Shown in pieces: positions 1 through 10,119 of a stretch of 64,000 nt of DNA. The first letter of the stretch is position 1; every line of letters starts with the position of its first letter. This stretch comes from Anaeramoeba flamelloides (Eukaryota > Metamonada > Anaeramoebidae): positions 8,432,001 to 8,496,000 of the forward strand of contig JANTQA010000033.1 in NCBI GenBank assembly GCA_027625915.1, read 5' to 3'. Under the pieces are notes generated by a model. The model was not told the DNA's origin, made no database searches, and saw nothing but the letters and a program-made list of their open reading frames with translations. Position numbers and translations under genes: made by a program.

Positions 1-990
1 ACAATAATTACAAAACAAAATAAATAATTTTAATACTAATAAATCTGGAACGAGTAAAACGGAAAAATATATTGGAAAAATTATTGAAATTTTTTCGGAT
101 TATTTATCGATCAAATGGTTAGATACTAAAAATTAATTTAATTTGGTTCTTTTGATTTAAAAGAACTCAACTAAAACCTAATATCAATTGTTGGAAAAAA
201 AAAATACAGATTAAAAGATATATTATTTGGTAATTGGGAAAACAAAATGAAAATAAAAAAATATAAGATGAAAAAATGATTTTCGTCTTTTACAAAAATC
301 AAAATTATTTCTAAATTGAATGATCTTGTGTTATTATTATTCTTTTAAAGGTTTTAACTTTGTGAAAATTTTTAAATTTTAATGCATGATACTTATCTAG
401 CTTTAATTTAAATTGCTTAATTCTTTTTTATTTGGAAAAAAAAAGAGGTAATCTAAAAAAAAAAATAAAATGAAAAATGAATTGTTTAGAAAAAAATAAA
501 CAAAAGTTGAAGAAAAAAAAATGCCAAATAATATCAATATTTTTTTGAAAGAAAATATAAACACCTTGTTTATAAAAATTAAAAACACTCAAAAAATGGC
601 TAGGTTCTCTTTGGTTTTGTTTCTAAAAAATATATAGTATTGTGTGTATTGGTTTTTCCAAAAGCATGATTATATTACTAATATAATTTAATTTGGTAAT
701 TTGTAAAAATATTTTGTTGGGAAACAATTTTTTCTGTTTAAAATTGGAAAATTTTATTTTTCTTCAGTTTCAAACAAATCGCTTAAAATATTATGATGAT
801 TTTAAATAAAATCCTTAAAACTCCATTTCAAAAATTATGAATCACTTGAAATAATAAATTGAATATATATATACTTTAGTATTCAAGAACAGCTAATAAC
901 TAAATCTCATTTTTCATTCACTTTTAAATCATTCTAAATATATAAAAAACCTGATATTTTAGAAATAAAAAAAAATAAAATAAAAAACTA
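1..990. other. AT-rich intergenic DNA, no gene seen
   Basis: Poly-A and poly-T tracts dominate both strands and all frames are broken at short intervals. I see no conserved protein motif, RNA gene or repeat shared with the rest of the window. Confidence 0.6.
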
Positions 991-999
991 AAAAAAAAG

Positions 1000-1330
1000 G
1001 GTGAGTCACGATTTTTGAAATGAGCATTACAGATTTTTTATTACTGAACTTTCACTGAAAAAAAAAATGAACAACAAGATTTTTTTGATAATTATTAAAT
1101 TCATTTTAAAAGACATTAGATAGCCACAATTTTCATAGGGATTATTTTTCTTTTCGAAGATCTCTTTTTTTTTCCACATGATCATTTTTTTTAAAAAAAA
1201 AAGAAAAGGAAAAACAAAAATTTAAAAAAGCAAAACAAAAATTTGTAAAAATAGAAAAAATGATTCCGATACAAAAATTTGAAAATATTTTTTTAATGAG
1301 AATATGGGATAAACCTTCAAAACATCTTCC
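1000..1330 (-). repeat. Dispersed repeat family I, copy 1
   Basis: The reverse complement matches stretches near 15.64-15.99 kb and 25.34-25.60 kb. The shared core is a GTGGAAAAA plus GATCTTCGAAAAG block, followed about 130 nt later by GTGAAAGTTCAGTAATAAA and ATGCTCATTTC. One side is pyrimidine-rich in all three copies. No coding potential or clear inverted ends are visible, so the class (SINE, MITE or other) is unknown. Confidence 0.55.
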
Positions 1331-1528
1331 ATTTACATTCTAAAGTGACTCAAAATTTTTGAAAAATAGTATAGTTAGAAAAAAGATAATTAAAGGTTAT
1401 CAGTAGAAATATGAAATTAGGTATTAACTTAAATTTCCGCAAAAATTGCACTTTTTTCCTTTTTTTTTAATATTCAAACTTCAATTGTGATTAATATGTT
1501 TATTCAAATAAAAAAAAAAAAAAAAAAA

Positions 1529-1563
<35 letters not shown>

Positions 1564-1576
1564 TATAGATATATAT
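1529..1576. repeat. (TA)n / (GATA)n microsatellite
   Basis: A run of about 16 TA dinucleotides passes into GATATA units, directly after an A-tract of about 18 nt. Confidence 0.9.
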
Positions 1577-1889
1577 TGACGCTTTAATAAAGGTTGACTC
1601 GTTTTTCACAAATTGAAGTATTTTGAGTATGATTTATTTATTGAAGAGTCAAGTAAAAAAATTTGGATTATTTATTACGGGAGTGGGTACATTTTTTCCA
1701 ATTTTTGAAAGTTTTAATTGTGTGAAAATTATTGAAAAAGAGTTTTTTTAATTGTTTAAAATATTGAAACTATGAAATTAAAATATCTTTCACTGCTCTA
1801 TTTGTTAAAAGAACCAAAGTAAAAAAGAGTTGAATTTTTCAATTTTCAATGATGTGTTTTTTGGACTTTTTACTTTTTTCAAATTTCTT

Positions 1890-2330
1890 TTTAAGTTGTA
1901 AGATTCCTCCTATTTGTGTTTAAAATAGGTGTTTGGGGAAGGGTAAAAGGGATAAAAAAACATTATAAGAATTGGTAAACTTGTTCACAATTCGATCTTA
2001 AACGAATTGAGCTGTGCTTATGCAACTTTAGAAAACTGAATCCAACGAATATGATCTGAAACCAACCAAAGTGAGCCAAATTGGACTTTTGATATAATCT
2101 ATGTGACCGATACTTGGGTTGGGTTAATTATCTCTAGTCGGTGTCGTGTATATGGATTTTGCCAATATAAGATTTAGGAAACTTGTAAAAAAAAATAAAA
2201 AACAAAAAAAATTACAAAAAAAAGAAAGAAATTTAGCCAACTGAAAAGAAAATTACGAAACCCAATTCTTATTCTTCAAAAAATAGCACTTTATAAGTAT
2301 AATCCGGTATGTAAAGTTCAAATTGAAAAA
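1890..2330 (+). repeat. A-tailed dispersed repeat J, copy 1 (SINE-like)
   Basis: About 280 nt resemble 48.49-48.78 kb. Shared blocks are CATTATAAGAATTG(A/G)TAAACTTGTTCA, then a T(A/T)TTTGGGTTGGGT-type block, then GAGAAACT(T/A)GTAAAAAAA leading into an A-rich tail. A third fragment lies near 60.0 kb. A body with an internal A-rich tail suggests a retroposed SINE, but I could not identify pol III A and B boxes with certainty. The body is more GC-rich than its surroundings. Confidence 0.5.
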
Positions 2331-2639
2331 TTAATAAAGTAACCTTTTTCATTTGATCTGTAGTTGTCCAATATTTAGATCTCTTTATTAAAATAAATTA
2401 TGGCGGCGATACAGAAATTTTCAACATAAAAGGAAATAACCATCAACCCATTCAACACTTGGGTTTACAAAAATAAATAATTAAGTTTTTACCTTTTATT
2501 TATTGTTTTTTCGCTCTCTTTTATTCCCAGCTTTTTTTACTCTTTTTTTCAAATAATTTTTTTTCTTTTCATTTTTTAAAGAATATATATCCTCTGTGCA
2601 ATAATATTACTCGTGTGTTCGAGCTCAGATAAAAAAAAC

Positions 2640-3010
2640 GATAAAAATAGTTTATGGTGTTTCTGGGGGTGTCTAAGAATACCATAGAATGTCTAATTTT
2701 ATTTGGGGTTTTTTGTTTTATCTGTGAAGTGTTCTGGGTTTTTATTTGAGGTGTTTTATTGTATTTATGAAGTGTTCTAGTTTTTTTTGGGGGTTTTTTA
2801 TTTTATTTCTGAAGTGTTCTAGGTTGTTTTGAGGTTTCTTGTTTTATTAGTGAAGTGTTCTAGGTTTTTTTGAGGTTTTTTTTTACTTTTTGAAATAAAG
2901 AGAAAATTGTAATAAATTTTCGGTTTATTTCGAAAAGTAAAAAAAACCTAATGACAATCTTCTGATTTTCCAAATAAACAGAAAACTCAAGAAAAGTTAA
3001 CGGGGATTTT
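2640..3010 (+). repeat. Foldback-like repeat C, partial copy 1
   Basis: Four or more tandem modules of the type GTGAAGTGTTCTAGGTTTTT, each followed by a GAGGTTTT/TTTTATTT spacer, lead to a perfect-looking hairpin: TTTTACTTTTTGAAATAAA pairs with TTTATTTCGAAAAGTAAAA. The complementary modules follow. The 8.4-9.5, 23.1-24.3 and 56.8-57.7 kb copies have longer flanks that this copy lacks. Confidence 0.7.
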
Positions 3011-4900
3011 CCAAAATTCAAAAGAAAAACTAATGACAAGCAGAGGGAACTAATTCAATTAAATCACCTTTCCTCAATAATAAAAAAAAAAAATTCCATT
3101 TTTTTTACATTTTTTATTCAAAATATTTTTGAATGTATTAATTGGGGTTTTAAATCTAGAAATGTGTTTATACGAATGAACGAAATTAATCATTGAGTAA
3201 ACTAAAAAAAAAAAAAAAAAAAAAAAAAAATATGAAAGGGTATATATTTTAAAACAAATCTTATCTTTTTGAAAATCAAACATGAAAGATCACCATTTCC
3301 AAATAAATTTGTTTAAATCAAGAATGAAAAAAAAAAAAAATCACAATGTATATTTTCGAGATTTGTTTTCTTTATCTTCTTAATTTGGATGAATCCAAGC
3401 AAGGTATTATATTGTATTTGTCACCATTACTATTTATTATGATTTAACAAAACATTTTTTTAACAAATTTGTTTTCAAAATTCTATTTTAAAAATATTTT
3501 TATCAAACAAATAAGCCAAAACAAAAAAACATTTGTTTCAAAAATTAAAACAAAGGGATTCATTCTCGAAATCAAAAAAATAACTACAGAAAGGTTCAAC
3601 CCAAAGAAAAAGAAAACTTGAGAAAAAATTTCTTGAATGATTCAAAATTATTTTGAGTTTTTAATTTGATGAAAAATAAATAATAATAAAATCAGACAAA
3701 TTCACACAATTAATCTTGATTTCTCTAAAAAAAAAACTTCAAAAAATATCCTATTTTCTGAACCAAAACTAGAATTAGATGAGCCAAATGAAAATCGGAA
3801 TTTAAATTCATTTTTGGAATTCTTTTGGGATTGGAAAAAATTTTTTAATCAAAAATTTTACAAATAAAAATTTTTCAATTCAGAATTAAAAATAAGACCA
3901 ACTAAAAAAGAAGTAATTAGATCAAATTCTACAGAAAGATCAAGTAATGAATGATTTTTATTTATTTTTTCTTGATCAATTTTTTAATTTTTTTTATTTC
4001 AATTTTTTAATTGGTATGAAAAATATAATATGACTTAGAATCCGGGGATAATGTACTCTTTGCCCAAATCTTAAAATCGATTCATTATCAAAAAAAAGCA
4101 ATATTGAGGAGAGAAAAGTTGTTTTTTTTTAAATGATTGGTAGTGAAGATCAAGTTAATAGAACCAGAAAGAAGGTAAAGATAAAAAATGTTTTCATTGA
4201 TCAAGTTTACCACTCACTAACAAAATAAAATTTTATTCACCATTTCTCATTTTATTTTTTTTTAGACTCATATTTCGCTTTAGTGCAGAGAGGGTTGCAT
4301 ACACCCAATGGTAAACAAAAACGTCAGTGCTCTCACTTTTCAAGAACTGTAAATGTAACCTAAAATTTCATAATCCATTTTTAGAAAAATAAAAGTCCTC
4401 TAATCAACCTGAAATACCTAAAGTATTCCAACTTCAAGACTCATTATTTCAACATTGTCATTTAAAAAGAACCAATAGATACCTTTTACTTCTTGAATTG
4501 ATTTATTTATTGCTATAACAATAGCTAATTTTAGTACATTATCACCGTACTCAAATCACATTTTAAAATTTTTTTTGAAATTTATTTCGTTAATTTTCAA
4601 AAACAAGTCCAATTCCATTCATTCCTCATCAATTGATAAAACTTTTGTTTTGAAACTGATCAGCTTAAAATTTTTTTTAAGAGAAAAAAAATTACACACC
4701 ACAAAGTTGGTATTTTTGAAAAAAATATGTTTGAAAAACGTAAAGCACTTCATTTAAAAATTGAATGGTTGCTTTATTGAACAAAATACCCAAAAGAAAA
4801 AAAAATAAAATAGTACTGACATTGTAACGTAAGACATATATCGGGGATATCTGACACTTCCATATTTTTTAAAATATCAATATATTTGGTTAAAGAAATG
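3011..4900. other. AT-rich intergenic DNA, no gene recognised
   Basis: Only short, low-complexity open frames occur, such as F-rich frames from A/T tracts. A poly-A run of about 26 nt lies near 3205-3230. I see no conserved domain. Confidence 0.5.
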
Positions 4901-4914
4901 ATTTGAATCATTCA

Positions 4915-5085
4915 TTTACTCAATAACAGTAGTACTCAAAATTTGGTAAAATGTACTTGTTCCCTTAAAAACTCTATTTCTTCAAGAAAGAAAAAGGAAA
5001 ATGAAGTGAAAATTTTTTCCCATTATTGCTCAAATGCCAATATAAATTGTTAGATGTGAAAATATACTGGTAGTTGAATAATAAA
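4915..5085. repeat. Rearranged arms of MITE family D
   Basis: GAAGTGAAAATTTTTTCCCAT and, further on, ACTGGTAGTTGAATAATAAATG resemble the right and left arms of the complete D copies at 20.4 and 28.8 kb. Here they are in inverted order, with decayed sequence between them. Confidence 0.4.
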
Positions 5086-5299
5086 TGTGCAAAAGGAGGT
5101 ATTGGTTTAATTGCTTGTAATCAGTTGGAACAAATTTACTTTGGCTTCATTCAACAAAAATGTTTTTGAAAAAAACAGTAGAATTATTTTTCAAAATATT
5201 CCTGTTTTTTTATTAGTCTTTGGAGAAAAAAAGTCAAGATCAACTTTTCTTTCAGCCAACATGTCAAGAAAAAAAAAGAGGAATGTACTAACATTAGTG

Positions 5300-5466
5300 T
5301 GAAAAAATTTTAATCACAAAGCCGGGTTTAAACAAAACAGTGTTTGTTGTACGAACATTAACTCTGAAACACTCAAACGAAAAGTTAATTTTCACATTCG
5401 ATAATGAAATAAAAACAATTAAAACAGAAAATGAAAAGTTATATTTCGATCTTGTTTCAAACTGAT
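5300..5466 (+). CDS. Unidentified terminal exon
   Basis: After a good acceptor (CTAACATTAG) one frame stays open for about 54 codons and ends at TGA. It uses balanced codons, unlike the surrounding AT filler, and encodes a mixed polar/hydrophobic segment containing KPGLNKTVFVVRTLTLKH and later IKTIKTENEKLYFDL. The GC content is above that of the flanks. I do not recognise the family, and no upstream exon could be assigned. It lies tail-to-tail with the Tom40-like exon on the opposite strand. A decayed gene is an equally likely explanation. Confidence 0.35.
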
Positions 5467-5546
5467 TTAATTGAGAATTGGACTTTGAAAAAAAAGAAAA
5501 AAGAAAAAATACAAAAAGAGATTGAAAAAAAAAAAAAAAAAATTAC

Positions 5547-5810
5547 ATATTGATTTTGAAAAGATGTCTCTAATTCATAGACGGAAGGTTGATCAAAAGA
5601 ACCTAAAGTAAGATTATTACTCAAGCTGAATTGTTTATTATAGTTGTGGTGCAGTTCGAGCACAAACCCATCAAAAGATTGAACATTTAAGATAGTATTT
5701 GCTTCAGTGCAATAATTATTAAATTTGCCTGGGTTTAGATTTGACAAATGTTTTGGTTCGCTAATTTGGTGGTTTGACTTTTGTTTGTTTATTGGAAAAG
5801 ATTGGCCCAT
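5547..5810 (-). CDS. Tom40-like protein, first exon (partial gene)
   Basis: A genuine ATG at 5810 opens 88 codons that end exactly at a GTAATT donor (phase 0). Reading on gives only a poly-Phe tail from the intron. The segment NPGKFNNYCTEANTIL, then FDGFVLELHHNYNKQFSLSNNLTLGS, follows the Tom40 N-terminal pattern: an NPG-(S/T)F-E motif, an F-G-hydrophobic strand, then a first beta-strand pair with a conserved L-G-S. Tom40 is the beta-barrel import pore of the outer membrane of mitochondria or related organelles. I could not find the remaining barrel exons downstream on this strand, so the gene may have long introns or be truncated. VDAC, the sister porin-3 family, is the main alternative. Confidence 0.5.
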
Positions 5811-5990
5811 TGCTAATTAACAAAAAAAAATGATTCTTTGAGAGACAAATATTATTGAAAGGGGTTTAAACCTTGTGAGTTGATTTAAAAGTCTGGTTGT
5901 GTTTTGAAATAAACGTTAAAGTTGAATTTTTACAAAATTTTTCTATATTTACAAAAATCAGAGAAAAAGAGGGGGAAACCACAATATAGT

Positions 5991-6111
5991 ATGTTACAAA
6001 TCGTTTCAATAGATGACAAACCCATAGGAAATCTAAAATTCGATTTTTAGGAAACTTTAAAAGATAATTGTGCCTTAGAGAACTGTTTTCATGGGTAACT
6101 CGGAAAACAAT
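5991..6111 (+). pseudogene. Possible cyclophilin-like remnant
   Basis: An ATG-led segment reading IVSIDDKPIGNLKFDF resembles the first strands of cyclophilin (family pattern D-x-x-I-x-G-K-P-x-G-x-[IL]-x-[FV]-[ED]-L). It then stops, and the next open stretch contains KDNCALENCF, loosely like the P-K-T-x-E-N-F segment. It is too short and broken to be a working gene, and chance similarity is possible. Confidence 0.25.
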
Positions 6112-6578
6112 TAATTAAATTTAACAAATGTTTTGTGTCTGAAAATAATTTGGGGGGAGTTTAAAAGATAAAAAAATGTGAAAAATTCAAAATAAGTAAA
6201 AAATAAGATATCCAATTTTGTTCAAAGTGATTGTGGATTTTAAAATAGTGTAAGTGACATTAAAGAAATGAACTTGTTTTTTTTGTGTGTTTGTTGTTAG
6301 TGTGTTGTTCTGATTTACTTTTATTTGTTCAAAAAATAGTTAAAAAAAAGCCTTCAAAAACTAAAAAGAAAAATCAGAAAAAAGTCAAGAATTTCAAAAG
6401 AGTTTTATTGTTTAAACAAAAAAGTTTAAAGAATATCCAACCTTAATTCATTTGAAATATTCTTAAAAGTCTGATAAATTTCTGTAAAATTGAAAAATAT
6501 TTCTTTTTTGTCTTTTCAAAAAAAAAAGAAAACAAAAAGAGATTGAAAAAAAAAAGAAAAAGTAAAACAGTATTTTCT

Positions 6579-6905
6579 TTATTTTTTTGCGATTGTCTCG
6601 AGAATATCTGAGTCCCCCTGATCCAAAACAGTTACCACTGATGTTCTAAAATATTTACCACATGCACGACCAAGATCGATATTGTTTCCATTGAATTGAT
6701 GGAATTTACATCGTGAAAGCATTGCGTAATATTGGATTTCAGATTTTTTAAGTGGTGGGCAATTATTAGCAACAATTAATAATTTGCCTTCTCCTTTACG
6801 TAAATCTTTAAGACACTGCTGGGTTCCAAGATGGTATTTTCCTGATTTGATAACAAGTGCTAGTTTTGATCCAATTCCTTCAGTTTTTTTAGATTTTTTT
6901 GACAT
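6579..6905 (-). CDS. RPL30: 60S ribosomal protein L30 (eL30)
   Basis: A single uninterrupted frame of 108 codons with an ATG start and TAA stop; the family is usually 105-115 residues. The order of segments is that of eL30: a lysine-rich start, [14 protein letters not shown] at residues 15-28, [21 protein letters not shown] in the middle, the YYAMLS helix, and [24 protein letters not shown] near the end. eL30 is part of the large ribosomal subunit in the cytosol. It is transcribed divergently from RPS13 with 235 nt between the two start codons, a likely shared promoter for two translation genes. No intron is needed. The identification is firm. Confidence 0.97.
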   Translation of the reverse strand: MSKKSKKTEGIGSKLALVIKSGKYHLGTQQCLKDLRKGEGKLLIVANNCPPLKKSEIQYYAMLSRCKFHQFNGNNIDLGRACGKYFRTSVVTVLDQGDSDILETIAKK

Positions 6906-7140
6906 TTTATTTGTTTGAGATTACTGATTGAAAAAAAATGACTTTCTTGACTCATAATTTTCGTAATTGGATCTCTAATAGTTGATGAAAATGGTTTTTT
7001 TAATTCAAGCTATACTTTCCTTTCACTTTTAAAGAAAAAACATTCTCTCAATTGACTTTTTACGAAACTTCAAGATTTCATTTTTTTTAAAAACCTTGTC
7101 TTTTCTTTAATTTTTTAAATAATATTAATTTTATCTCAAA
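6906..7140. promoter_or_regulatory. Divergent promoter region between RPL30 and RPS13
   Basis: 235 nt separate the two start codons, which point away from each other. The stretch is T/A-rich with long poly-T tracts and no other open frame. It must contain both core promoters and both 5' leaders. No TATA box can be singled out in such AT-rich DNA. Confidence 0.6.
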
Positions 7141-7750
7141 ATGGGTCGTATGTTTGGATCAGGAAAAGGTATCTCGCGCTCTGCCAGACCTTATAAAAAA
7201 ACACCACCATCATGGTTAAAAATCACACCAAAACAAGTTATTGAAGAAATCTGTAAAATGGCCAAAAAAGGTTTAACACCATCACAAATTGGTATTCACT
7301 TGAGAGATCTCTTTGGTGTTGGACAAGTTAAATCAGTTACATCAAACAGAATTCTCAGAATCCTTAAAGCAAACGGTTTGTTTTTTTTTTTTTTTTTTTT
7401 ATGAGTCTTTTTGTTTTTTTATTAAATTTTTTTCTTTTATCTTTTTTGCTTTTTTACTAATTTTTTTTTTATTTTTTTTTATTTTTTATTATTATTTTGA
7501 ATCATGTAATTCTTTCCAAAACAAAATAGGATTGGCACCAAAAATCCCAGAAGATTTATACCATTTGATCAAAAAAGCTGTTTCCATCCGTAAACATTTA
7601 GAAAAGAATAGAAAAGATAAAGATGCTAAATTCCATTTAATCCTTGTTGAATCAAAAATCTATAGAATTTCCAGATACTACAAAAAAACTAGACAACTCC
7701 CACCAAATTGGAAATACTCTTCATCAACAGCTAGCGCATTAGTACAATAA
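7141..7750 (+). CDS. RPS13: 40S ribosomal protein S13 (uS15), two exons
   Basis: Exon 1 is 7141-7375 and exon 2 is 7530-7750. The intron is 154 nt, starts GTTTG, is almost pure T-tract and ends ATAG. Splicing joins G to GA and gives 151 residues, exactly the family length. It starts MGRM and has [16 protein letters not shown], the QIG(I/V)-L-RD motif at residues 55-62, [20 protein letters not shown] across the junction, and the [20 protein letters not shown] core of the S15 fold. uS15 binds 18S rRNA in the small subunit platform. It is divergent from RPL30. The identification and exon structure are firm. Confidence 0.97.
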
Positions 7751-7759
7751 TTCTTTTTA

Positions 7760-8370
7760 GAAATGAAAAAAAAAAATTTTTTTTTTTTTTTTTATATTGA
7801 TTGTTCTTCTCCTCAAACCAAAGCTAATAAAGAAGAATTAACAACTACCAAAAAATAAATACACTTTTCAAAAAAAAAAAAACAACAAAAAACTTACATA
7901 AATTCTTTTTGTCTTTGATTTGCTTTTTTTTCTTTTTTTATTTTGGTTTGACAAATTTACGTAAAGTGTTTTTCAAAATAAACATTTTTTTCTCATTTCA
8001 AATCATGAGAAACGAAAATAATTAAGAAAGGAAATTCGATCCCCATGAACAATTTAAACAATAATAACCAAACAAAGGAAGTGAATAATTAAGTGATCTT
8101 TAAATTATCACAAATTTGTTTTTTTAAAATGTATGAAAAATTTGTTCTCTTTGCTTTTACAATTATTTTTTTCAAAACAAATTGTTCTTTTTCTTTTATG
8201 TCACCCATCCAATAAAACTATTGAAGAGTATTTTGATATTACGATGCAATTTGATCATATTCTTTAAATCTCTGATAACAAGAAAAAAATCATTTAATAT
8301 GAAATGTAATGGATAATGAGTTTAATTACAATTTTGCAAATTAGAAAATGATTTTGACTTTTCAGCATGT
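7760..8370. other. AT-rich intergenic DNA downstream of RPS13
   Basis: An A- and T-tract region with no sustained coding frame and no repeat that I could match elsewhere. It presumably holds the RPS13 3' end. Confidence 0.5.
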
Positions 8371-8374
8371 CTCA

Positions 8375-9520
8375 ATCATGAAAAAAATTTTTCAAAAAAA
8401 AAAATTAAATATTTTCTAATTGTTCACTTTTTAATAACTTCACTTATAATAAACATTATGTGTTAATATTACGAGATCTTTGATCAATAATTTTTTGAAA
8501 TATATTTTACATTTTGAGTTGAAAAAACTCAATTTTTTTATTAAGATTTTTTTCAAAATTTAATACTAAAAAAATTTAATTATTTATTCTTTATAGTTAA
8601 GAGGGTATTTTATTATATTTCAAAAGAATTTTAAATTTAATGAATATATTTTAAATTGTAAATCAATTATTTTGATTATTGAAGGCTTATTTTTTGTCTA
8701 AATTGAAAAAAATATAATTTATTTGATTTTTCCTTGAGTTTTTTTTTAATTTGTGAAGTGTTCTAGTTTTTCTTGAGTTTTCTGTTTATTTGTAAAATCA
8801 ATAGATTTTTGTTGGGTTGTTTTGATTTTTCTATTTATTTGTGTAGTGTTCTGGGTTTTTTTGAGGTTTTCTATTTTATAGGGAAAATCTATTGATTTTC
8901 GTTAGGTTTTTTTGAGTTTTCTATTGATTTGTGAAGTGTTCTAGGTTTTTTTGAGGTTTTCGATTTTATTTGTGAAGTGTTCTAGGTTTTTTTTACTTTA
9001 GAAATAAACAGAAAATTTATTAAAATTTTCGGTTTATTTCTAAAGTAAAAAAAACCTAACGAAAATCTATGGATTTTCCAAATAAATAGAAAACTCAAAA
9101 AAACCTAACGAAAATCAATAGATTTTCGAAATAAAATAGAAAACATAAAAAAAACCTAGAACACTTCACAAATATAAAACAGAAAATTGCAAGAAAAACT
9201 AGGTACTCTTTGGCACCTGATGGGCACTTTTTGTTCGGTTTTCGAAAATTTATTATGATGGAATTTTTTACCTTTTTTTAGTGTTTTTAGATATATAAAA
9301 TGTTTCAAAACTAATAGTTATTATCTATTCAAGTGAATATCGTAACGTCGAATTGAACAAAAATTCCTTATCAAATTTATTTGAATTTTCTAATAGTAAA
9401 AAAAAAAATTCCCGGGCAAGAGTTTTATAAAAACTGTGAAACTACTAAAAGTAATGAATACAATAGCACCATGGTTTTTAAGTTATGGAATATTATTTAT
9501 ATTAAAAATAAACTTTATTT
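8375..9520 (+). repeat. Foldback-like repeat C, copy 2 (about 1.1 kb)
   Basis: The left flank contains ATAATAAACATTATGTGTTAAT and GATCTTTGATCAATAATTTTT, shared with 23.17 and 56.82 kb. The centre has tandem modules GTGAAGTGTTCTAGGTTTTT / TTGAGGTTTTCTATTTTATT. A long hairpin follows (TTTACTTTAGAAATAAACAG against the matching TTTATTTCTAAAGTAAA), then modules in reverse complement ending AACACTTCACAAAT. The right flank contains AAAACTAATAGTTATTATCTATT, shared with 24.1 and 57.43 kb. Modular inverted arms are typical of foldback elements. No transposase frame is present. Confidence 0.75.
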
Positions 9521-9918
9521 ACTAAGAAGAAAAGTTAATTAAAACAATTTTTTTTTCGAACTGGGACTTTTGAATTGTGTTTTTTCATAATAATGTTGTG
9601 AAAACATGGTCGCGTTTACATTCATTGGTTTTTAAACATTCAATATCCCGAGTTAGTAGATACATAAAAATTTTTTTCTCATTCTTTTTTTAGTATCGGT
9701 ATGTAGAAAAGAGATGTCTGAAAATCCAAAAAATTGGGAATTATCAAAAAAAATATATTATTTCCTAATAAATATCTATTTTTTTGTTTCGGGTATATTT
9801 CGACCATTTATTCATTGAATATTAAAGTATATTTTTTGAGAGAGAATGCATATAAAACTTTCTAAAATGCATGATAAAAAATCTATTCATGTTGGTATTT
9901 TGTTCTTTTGTGGTACAT

Positions 9919-10110
9919 TCAGTTCCACTTTTAAAGCACAAACTTTCAACGAAATTTAAGGAACAAAAAAATCTAAAATTAAGGGACAAAATTTATAATT
10001 TTTTTTTTTACAATTTATTTTACTCGAATCTGAATTTTGTGTCGAAATTTGTGATTTTTATTGTAACTTAAATTTCGGTTGCAGTTTGTGCCTTAAAAGT
10101 GGAATTGGTA
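9919..10110 (+). mobile_element. MITE family A, copy 1
   Basis: About 190 nt with inverted ends: CAGTTCCACTTTTAA(A/G)GCAC on the left and GTGCCTTAAAAGTGGAATTG on the right, plus inner inverted blocks CTTTCAACGAAATTTAAGG / CTTAAATTTCGGTTGCAG. Four other copies occur in the window. The fuller ends (ACAGTCAGTTCC) with TA next to them are of Tc1/mariner type. There is no coding capacity. Confidence 0.8.
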
Positions 10111-10119
10111 TTATTTTTT

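Noticed and set aside
1529-1576. Possible CRISPR-like or satellite array
   Set aside because: Only a dinucleotide/tetranucleotide microsatellite; no spaced repeats occur anywhere in the window.
7313-7529. Phe-rich open frame through the RPS13 intron
   Set aside because: It is the T-tract intron between the two RPS13 exons. The S13 protein is continuous only when GT-AG splicing removes it.
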